Origin: Patescibacteria group bacterium
Lineage (GTDB): Bacteria > Patescibacteriota > Minisyncoccia > Minisyncoccales > CG1-02-41-26
Assembly: GCA_020724125.1 (NCBI GenBank)
Contig: DYHM01000019.1
Location: 1-10,157, forward strand
Direction: 5' to 3'
DNA: 10,157 bases
This document shows, piece by piece, positions 5,068-10,157 of this stretch. Positions within the stretch are counted from its first letter, which is position 1; the number at the start of each line of letters is the position of its first letter. A program made the translations under genes and the position numbers. Below the pieces are notes generated by a model. The model was not told the DNA's origin and did not search any database. It worked only from the letters and a program-made list of their open reading frames with translations.

Positions 5068-5197
5068 TCAAATTTAATTTGGGATTTGGGGTTTTGGATT
5101 TGTTTAGAATTTCGGATTTAGGATTTTGAATTTTAAATTGTCATTTTGGTTTTTGCATTTTTAACTTTTAACTTTTAACTTTGAACTTTAAACTTTA
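5068..5197. repeat. Long degenerate heptamer array before the metallo-hydrolase gene
   Basis: From 5114 to 5197 the sequence divides into twelve uninterrupted 7-bp units, mostly of the form NNNTTTN: it opens with GGATTTA and closes with AACTTTA. From about 5068 to 5102 there are five more units in a register shifted by 4 bp. The 11-bp bridge at 5103-5113 equals one heptamer plus four bases, the same 7+4 irregularity seen at 1899-1920. The array ends four bases before the ATG at 5202 and leaves no room for a Shine-Dalgarno sequence. Confidence 0.75.
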
Positions 5198-5201
5198 ATA
5201 T

Positions 5202-5855
5202 ATGTTCATTACTTGGTTTGGACAATCTTTTTTTGAGATTAAAACAAAAGATAATCAAAACGAAGAGGTTTGTTTAGTTATTGATCCTTTTGATGGAAAA
5301 ACTGGTTTAAAGATTCCAATACTTGAACCAAAAATTCTATTAATCACCCATCCTCATTCCAACCACAACAATATCGCGGCCATAAAAGGTTCACCATTTT
5401 TAATCAATGAGCCGGGCGAGTATGAACTTAAAGATATTTTTATAAAAGGGATTTTTTCTTTTCATGATAATTCTCAAGGTAAAGAAAGAGGAATTAATGT
5501 GATTTATAAAATTGAAGCCGAAGGAATGGGGATTTGTCATTTAGGCGATTTAGGCCAAAAAGAATTAACCTCGGAACAATTAGAGGAATTAGGCAGAGTG
5601 GACGTCTTGTTAATTCCGGTTGGCGGCGTTTCTACTATTGATGCTCAAAAAGCAGCTGATATTATTTCTCAAATTGAACCCAAAATAGTTATCCCAATGC
5701 ATTATCAAATTCCTAAATTAAAATTAAAACTTGATGGTTTAGATAAATTTTTAAAAACAATGGGCAAGGAAAAAATTGAACCTCAGAAAAAATTAAAAAT
5801 CACCACTAAAAATTTGTCGGGAGAAAAAACCGAGATTGCGGTTTTAATTCCATAA
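5202..5855 (+). CDS. UlaG-like metallo-beta-lactamase-fold hydrolase with altered metal motif
   Basis: A 217-residue protein of the MBL-fold group related to UlaG (Lactamase_B_3 type). It shows the N-terminal ITWFGQSFFEI strand (3-13), VIDPF (26-30), LLITHPHSNHNN (46-57), GIFSFHD (83-89), CHLGDLG (112-118), VDVLLIPVGG (133-142) and IPMHY (164-168). Expected metal ligands are His50, His52, His55, Asp116 and His167, with His88 also conserved. The canonical HxHxDH motif reads HPHSNH here: Asn54 replaces the aspartate that normally binds the second metal. The fold and the other ligands are intact, so it may bind one metal or have changed activity. It is probably cytoplasmic; the substrate is unknown. 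It is followed after 20 bp by a small membrane-protein gene and then gyrA, suggesting cotranscription. Confidence 0.88.
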   Translation: MFITWFGQSFFEIKTKDNQNEEVCLVIDPFDGKTGLKIPILEPKILLITHPHSNHNNIAAIKGSPFLINEPGEYELKDIFIKGIFSFHDNSQGKERGINVIYKIEAEGMGICHLGDLGQKELTSEQLEELGRVDVLLIPVGGVSTIDAQKAADIISQIEPKIVIPMHYQIPKLKLKLDGLDKFLKTMGKEKIEPQKKLKITTKNLSGEKTEIAVLIP

Positions 5856-5875
5856 ACCGAGGTCGGGAATTTATT

Positions 5876-6091
5876 ATGGACCAAAAAGAAGTTTTCAAAA
5901 AAATTCAAAATCTTAATAATTTTTCTAAAAAAATAATTGTTTTGGGGATTATCGCTGTTTTAGCTATTTTTTTGGGGGGATTTATTATTAAAAATTTTCA
6001 ACAAAATCTACAAAAATTTCAAAAAACAAAAGGGAATGAATTTAAAAATTTAATCAAACCCGAAATTCAAGCCGAAGATATTTTTAATTAA
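5876..6091 (+). CDS. Small single-span membrane protein, unknown function
   Basis: A 71-residue protein that I do not recognise. A lysine-rich N-terminus (about 1-19) precedes one hydrophobic helix (about 20-39, [20 protein letters not shown]), followed by a glutamine/lysine-rich stretch of amphipathic or coiled-coil character (about 40-55) and an acidic end. The positive charges before the helix suggest the N-terminus stays in the cytoplasm; charge after the helix makes this uncertain. Unlike its neighbours it has a possible weak ribosome-binding site (GAGG at 5859-5862, rather far, or GGGAA at 5865-5869). The 20-bp and 11-bp gaps to its neighbours support an operon with the metallo-hydrolase and gyrA. 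It is probably a real gene, given spacing and composition. Confidence 0.7.
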   Translation: MDQKEVFKKIQNLNNFSKKIIVLGIIAVLAIFLGGFIIKNFQQNLQKFQKTKGNEFKNLIKPEIQAEDIFN

Positions 6092-6102
6092 ACAATGAAA
6101 AA

Positions 6103-8580
6103 ATGAATAAGTCCAATAATTCTAAAACTATGGTTATTAACAAAGAAATGGGATTGATTAAGCCCCGGGAAATCTGCGACGAGATGAGGGAAAGTTATTT
6201 AGATTATGCAATGTCGGTTATTATCTCAAGGGCCCTGCCTGATCTTCGCGACGGTTTAAAACCAGTCCAGCGAAGAATTTTATACGCGATGCATGAAATG
6301 GGGTTAAAACACGACGCAAAATTCCGAAAATCAGCCGCGGTGACCGGCGAGGTTTTGGGAAAATTCCATCCCCACGGCGACGCTCCGGTTTACGAAGCTA
6401 TGGTAAGAATGGCTCAGGATTTTTCTTTAAGATATCCTCTTATTGAAGGACAGGGAAATTTTGGAAGCATTGACGACCAAAGCGAATTTGCGGCGATGAG
6501 ATATACCGAGGCAAGATTATCAAAGATCGGCGAAGAGGCGTTAACAGATATTGAAAAAGAGACCGTTGATTTTAGAGATAATTACGATGGAACCCGAAGA
6601 GAACCAGTGGTTTTACCTTCTTCTTTACCCCATCTTCTTCTTAATGGTTCTTTTGGCATTGCCGTAGGAATGGCAACTAATATTCCGCCTCATAATTTAG
6701 CTGAAATTTTAGACGCCGCCATCTATTTAGTCGACCATCCAAACGCAACAACCGAAGAACTTTTTCAGTTTATTCAAGGTCCGGATTTTCCAACAGCCGG
6801 CATTATCTACGACAAAAAAAATATTATATCAGCTTATTCTCAAGGCAAGGGAGCGATTTTAACGCGGGGCCGGGCTGAAATTGAAGAATATAAAAAAGAA
6901 AGTTTTAGAATTGTTATTTCTGAAATTCCCTTTCAGGTTCAAAAAGCGGATTTAGTCCAGGAATTTGCCCGTTTGGTTGAAGAGAAAAAAATTGAAGGAA
7001 TAAAAAATATCACTGATGAATCCGACAGGCAAGGAATGAGAATTGTAATTGAACTTAAAAAAGAAACTTATCCCCAAAAAATTCTTAACGCTCTTTATAA
7101 ATACACCAGCATTCAAAAAACCTTTCACCTTAACCTCCTTGCTTTAGTTAACGGCATTCAACCTAAAATTCTTTCTTTAAGCGAAATTTTAATTTTATAC
7201 TTAAAACATAAAGAAGAAGTAGTTTTGCGGAGAACCAGATTTGAACTGGAAAAAGCCAAAGAAAGAGCTCATATTTTAGAAGGTTTAATAATAGCCATGA
7301 CCAATATCGACGCCGTGATTAAAACAATTAAAGGTTCTGAAAGTCGGGAAGAAGCCAAAGACAACTTAATGAAGAGATTTAAATTAACTGAAAGACAAGC
7401 GATAGCCATCTTGGAAATGAGATTGCAAAATTTAGCAAAATTAGAAACAAAAAGGATTGAAAACGAATTAAAAGAACTTGAAAAAAGAATAAAGGAATTG
7501 AGGTTAATTTTAGAAAACCCCAAAAAATTAAAAGGATTAATCAAAAAAGAATTCCAGGAATTAAAAGAAAAATATCAAGATAAAAGAAAAACTCAAGTTG
7601 TTTCTTCTCAGCCCGGGGAAATTAGCCAGGAAGAAATAATTCAAGAAGCTGAAACGCTTATTATTTTGACCCAAGGCGGTTTGATTAAAAGAGTCAAGCC
7701 TTCTCTTTATCGGACTCAACAGCGGGGCGGCCGTGGAGTGATAAGCGCCGAAATCAGCGAGGAAGACGCGGTAGAACATTTTTTAGTTGCCAATACCTTA
7801 GACAAACTTCTTTTTTCCACTGACTCCGGTAAGGTTTTTCAATGTCCGGTCTGGGAAATTCCAGAAATGAGTCGAACCGCCAAGGGCAGAGGATTAGTTA
7901 ATTTTTTAGAAATTGATTCTCGCGATAAAATTTTAACCCTTCTTTCTTATAGTAAAGAAGATGAGAATCGTCGAGAATATTTACTTTTGGTAACCAAAAA
8001 CGGTATCATTAAAAAAACAGAACTTTCTGCTTTTAAAAATGTTCGGCGGAATGGTTTAGCCGCTATTAAATTAGGGAAAGACGATTTTTCGGCTGGCGCT
8101 ATAATTATTAACAGCGGCGATGAGGTTATCTTATTAACTAAAAAAGGTAAATCTATTCGATTCAAAGAAAAAGATCTAAGGCCAATGAGTCGAACCGCGG
8201 CCGGCATTAGAGCAATTAGATTAGCGGCTGATGATAAGGTTGTCGCATTGGGAGCAATTCCTCAAAAAGAAAAAAAACAAAGATATCTGTTAATTATTAC
8301 TGAAAAAGGATATGGTAAAAGAACAAAAGTTGAAGAATTCCGAATTCAAAAAAGAAGCGGGTCAGGAATAAAAGCGGCCCGGATAACTGAAAAAACAGGA
8401 GAAATAATTTTTTCAAAAATAATTAGCGAAGAAGAAGGTGATTTAATTATTATTTCTCAAAAGGGTCAACTTATTAGAATTCCCCTTAATTCAATTTCAG
8501 TTGTTGGTCGGGCCACCTCTGGCATTCGACTAATAAAACTTGGAGAAAAAGATAAGGTGGCTTCAGCAACAAAGATTTAA
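6103..8580 (+). CDS. gyrA: DNA gyrase subunit A
   Basis: GyrA is the DNA-cleaving subunit of the A2B2 gyrase that introduces negative supercoils. The 825-residue protein has the winged-helix/tower/coiled-coil core (about 20-505), with [10 protein letters not shown] (31-40), GKFHPHGD (86-93) and the catalytic tyrosine Tyr134 in [10 protein letters not shown], followed by the beta-pinwheel C-terminal domain (about 510-825). The GyrA box QQRGGRG (539-545) identifies gyrase rather than topoisomerase IV ParC. The insertion typical of enterobacterial GyrA before the QAxAILxMRLQ segment is absent. In the quinolone region, E. coli Ser83 and Asp87 correspond to Ala94 and Glu98, with Pro95 between. The ATG at 6103 is used, but Met10 at 6130 is possible because conservation begins near residue 20. 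A three-codon MKK mini-ORF (6095-6106) overlaps the start as ATGA. The stop codon is completed by the inverted-repeat element at 8580. Confidence 0.97.
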   Translation: MNKSNNSKTMVINKEMGLIKPREICDEMRESYLDYAMSVIISRALPDLRDGLKPVQRRILYAMHEMGLKHDAKFRKSAAVTGEVLGKFHPHGDAPVYEAMVRMAQDFSLRYPLIEGQGNFGSIDDQSEFAAMRYTEARLSKIGEEALTDIEKETVDFRDNYDGTRREPVVLPSSLPHLLLNGSFGIAVGMATNIPPHNLAEILDAAIYLVDHPNATTEELFQFIQGPDFPTAGIIYDKKNIISAYSQGKGAILTRGRAEIEEYKKESFRIVISEIPFQVQKADLVQEFARLVEEKKIEGIKNITDESDRQGMRIVIELKKETYPQKILNALYKYTSIQKTFHLNLLALVNGIQPKILSLSEILILYLKHKEEVVLRRTRFELEKAKERAHILEGLIIAMTNIDAVIKTIKGSESREEAKDNLMKRFKLTERQAIAILEMRLQNLAKLETKRIENELKELEKRIKELRLILENPKKLKGLIKKEFQELKEKYQDKRKTQVVSSQPGEISQEEIIQEAETLIILTQGGLIKRVKPSLYRTQQRGGRGVISAEISEEDAVEHFLVANTLDKLLFSTDSGKVFQCPVWEIPEMSRTAKGRGLVNFLEIDSRDKILTLLSYSKEDENRREYLLLVTKNGIIKKTELSAFKNVRRNGLAAIKLGKDDFSAGAIIINSGDEVILLTKKGKSIRFKEKDLRPMSRTAAGIRAIRLAADDKVVALGAIPQKEKKQRYLLIITEKGYGKRTKVEEFRIQKRSGSGIKAARITEKTGEIIFSKIISEEEGDLIIISQKGQLIRIPLNSISVVGRATSGIRLIKLGEKDKVASATKI

Positions 8581-8692
8581 CAGGACTTGCGCGCCTTGAA
8601 AAATTAAGTTGTTTAAAATAACATCAGTTTTACTCATAAATGCGACCTTTGCCTATATTTTACTTGATATTTTCAAAGCGCGTAAGTCCTGT
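8580..8692. mobile_element. Miniature inverted-repeat element (MITE-like), TA-flanked
   Basis: The arms at 8579-8602 and 8670-8693 are 24-bp reverse complements with two mismatches (key word ACAGGACTT, then GCGCG). Allowing one bulge they continue to about 8609 and 8663, for about 31 paired positions around a loop of about 53 nt. TA lies immediately outside each end, at 8578-8579 and 8693-8694, as expected for elements moved by Tc1/mariner/IS630-type transposases that duplicate TA. There is no transposase or ORF, so it would depend on an enzyme elsewhere. The left TA is part of the gyrA stop codon. It could also work as a transcription terminator, but no T-run follows the stem. The transposase family is inferred from the TA flanks, not from a match. 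Confidence 0.65.
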
Positions 8693-8734
8693 TATAAGTG
8701 AAATAGCATTGGTTAATGGGTTTAATAATTTAAT

Positions 8735-10099
8735 ATGTCTATTTATTTTATTGGCATTGGCGGGATTGGGGTTTCATCTTTAGCTAGATATTATTTAGAA
8801 AAATGTCATCAAGTTAGCGGTTCCGATTTAGTTTCCTCAGAAATTACCGAAGGTTTAAAGAAAAAGGGCGCTAAAATTTTAATAGGTCCTCATAAAAGAA
8901 AAAATCTTCCTCAAAATCCTGAAAATCTTGATTTAGTGATTTATAGTTCGGCTGTCTTAAAAAACAATCCTGAATTAAAGCAAGCTTATCGGTTTCAAAA
9001 AATCAATGCTCAAATTAAAATTCTAAGTTATCCTCAAGCCCTCGGTGAATTAACTAAAAATTATTACACTATCGCTGTTTCTGGCTCCCATGGCAAAAGC
9101 ACGACCACGGCCCTGTTTAGTCTAATTTTAATTAAAGCCGGCTTGAACCCAACAGTTATTTTAGGAACAAAATTAAAAGAATTTAAAAACACAATAGATA
9201 ATGAATCTGACTCAAACTTTCGATTAGGAAAAAGTAAATATTTAGTTATTGAAGCAGATGAATGGAATCGTTCTTTTTATTCTTATTTTCCTAAAATAAT
9301 CATTTTAACCAACATTGACAAAGAACATCTTGATACTTACAAAAACTATCAAGGAGTAAAAATGGGTTTTAAACATTATCTAAAAAACCTGCTCCAAAAT
9401 GGTGTTTTAATCGCTAATTATCAAGACAAAAACTCTCGTCAAATAAGCAAAGAATTCGGTAAAAAAAATTCTGTTAAGATTATTTTTTACGCAAAAACCA
9501 AATTCAGAAAACATCCTCTTTTAATTCCAGGGTTTCACAATCAAATGAATGCCGAAGCAGCTTGGGAATGTTGGAAAATAATTGCCCGAGAAAAAAGAAT
9601 TAAATTAAAAAAAGCGAAAGAAATTGCCGCTTCTGTGTTTCGAAATTATCAGGGCGCTTGGCGTCGGCTGGAACGACTTTTTCCCCGTCTTTATCCTCTA
9701 CCGACCATTTACAGCGATTACGCTCATCATCCAACAGAAATAAAAGCCACTCTAACTGCTCTTCGGGAAAAATATCCTTCCAAAAAAATTATTTGTGTTT
9801 TTCAGCCTCACCAACAACACCGTTTTGTTTCTTTATTCAAGAATTTCCTCTTTGCTTTTGAAAAAGTTGATAAATTAGTCCTTTTGCCGGTTTATAAGGT
9901 TGCGGGCAGAGATATAAAAAGCGGACCTAGTTCTTCTTTTTTGGCCCAAAAAATAAAAACGCGCAAAGAGGAAACTTTTTATACTCCTAATTTTTCTTCG
10001 ATGATTAAGATGATTAAAAACGACCTTCAAAATTCTTCAATTATAGTTTTTATGGGCGCTGGCAATTTAGATAATCAAGTCAGAAAATTTCTGCTTTAA
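8735..10099 (+). CDS. murC: UDP-N-acetylmuramate--L-alanine ligase
   Basis: MurC adds L-alanine to UDP-N-acetylmuramate using ATP, the first step in building the peptidoglycan stem peptide, in the cytoplasm. The 454-residue length is normal. The N-terminal Rossmann-like domain carries GIGGIGVSSLA (7-17) for UDP-MurNAc. The central ATPase domain has P-loop GSHGKSTTT (117-125), a variant of the usual GTHGKTTT, then EADEWNRSF (173-181) and TNIDKEHLDTY (192-202). PGFHNQMNAEAA (265-276) follows. The C-terminal domain has YQGAWRRLE (305-313), DYAHHPTEI (328-336), FQPHQQHR (356-363) and a closing GAGN. EWNRSF and the HLDTY segment favour MurC over Mpl. The start at 8735 is fixed by the family's N-terminal glycine motif; no Shine-Dalgarno sequence precedes it. 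The gene follows gyrA after the 113-bp inverted-repeat element and may have lost or gained a promoter through it. Confidence 0.95.
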   Translation: MSIYFIGIGGIGVSSLARYYLEKCHQVSGSDLVSSEITEGLKKKGAKILIGPHKRKNLPQNPENLDLVIYSSAVLKNNPELKQAYRFQKINAQIKILSYPQALGELTKNYYTIAVSGSHGKSTTTALFSLILIKAGLNPTVILGTKLKEFKNTIDNESDSNFRLGKSKYLVIEADEWNRSFYSYFPKIIILTNIDKEHLDTYKNYQGVKMGFKHYLKNLLQNGVLIANYQDKNSRQISKEFGKKNSVKIIFYAKTKFRKHPLLIPGFHNQMNAEAAWECWKIIAREKRIKLKKAKEIAASVFRNYQGAWRRLERLFPRLYPLPTIYSDYAHHPTEIKATLTALREKYPSKKIICVFQPHQQHRFVSLFKNFLFAFEKVDKLVLLPVYKVAGRDIKSGPSSSFLAQKIKTRKEETFYTPNFSSMIKMIKNDLQNSSIIVFMGAGNLDNQVRKFLL

Positions 10100-10157
10100 A
10101 ATAGAAGAATTTGGGCAACAGCTCACTATTTTATTTGATGGGTCGGGGAGTTTTTAT

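Noticed and set aside
7269..8207. Three minus-strand ORFs of 72-91 codons inside gyrA
   Set aside because: They are antisense to conserved GyrA coding sequence and show no recognisable motifs.
8579..8693. Plain Rho-independent terminator for gyrA
   Set aside because: The loop is about 53 nt and no T-run follows the second arm; the TA flanks and restored ancestral frame fit an inserted element better.
9658..9861. 67-codon ORF inside murC
   Set aside because: Out of frame with the conserved MurC C-terminal motifs; serine-rich shadow reading.
10100..10157. Start of a further gene or a terminator after murC
   Set aside because: The 58 bases show no convincing start, stem with T-run or motif; too short to judge.

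Overview
The window is a low-GC stretch of bacterial chromosome carrying housekeeping genes. Several traits together suggest a Patescibacteria (CPR) genome, possibly Parcubacteria-like: AT-rich coding sequence with many A and T runs, almost no Shine-Dalgarno sequences, short repeats filling every gap, an L19 protein with a lysine-rich loop insertion, a NusA without the C-terminal acidic repeats, and a UlaG-like metallo-hydrolase next to gyrA. This placement is inferred from family resemblance only. TGA ends two genes and GGN codons are used freely for glycine, so nothing points to the TGA=Gly code of Gracilibacteria/Absconditabacteria.

Layout. Positions 1-210 hold an inverted repeat that may be a miniature transposon (5-134) and a small GC-rich stem-loop (141-184). 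tRNA-Leu(GAG) and rplS (L19) lie on the minus strand and share one nucleotide at 298. A 433-bp divergent gap (727-1159) contains a candidate rplS promoter, a cluster of GCGAAT words and a perfect 40-bp tandem repeat. The remaining genes are all on the plus strand: an alpha/beta hydrolase, an APC/LeuT-fold amino-acid permease, a YraN-family protein, nusA, a 416-bp repeat-filled gap, a UlaG-like metallo-hydrolase, a small single-span membrane protein, gyrA and murC. A 113-bp TA-flanked inverted-repeat element (8580-8692) separates gyrA from murC and supplies the last base of the gyrA stop codon.

The genes serve translation (L19, tRNA-Leu), transcription elongation and termination (NusA), DNA topology (GyrA) and peptidoglycan precursor synthesis (MurC). 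The permease fits an organism that imports amino acids. The genes do not form a single pathway, and I see no defence system, CRISPR array, biosynthetic cluster or phage.

The most unusual content is non-coding. Every gap just before the permease, yraN, nusA and metallo-hydrolase start codons is built of degenerate 7-bp-period arrays, and one such array also runs inside the permease reading frame. The gap after nusA adds a block of A-tracts spaced about 10 bp apart and nested inverted repeats, so the whole gap resembles a large imperfect palindrome. These arrays and the TA-flanked insertion in the gyrA stop codon are the leads worth following.
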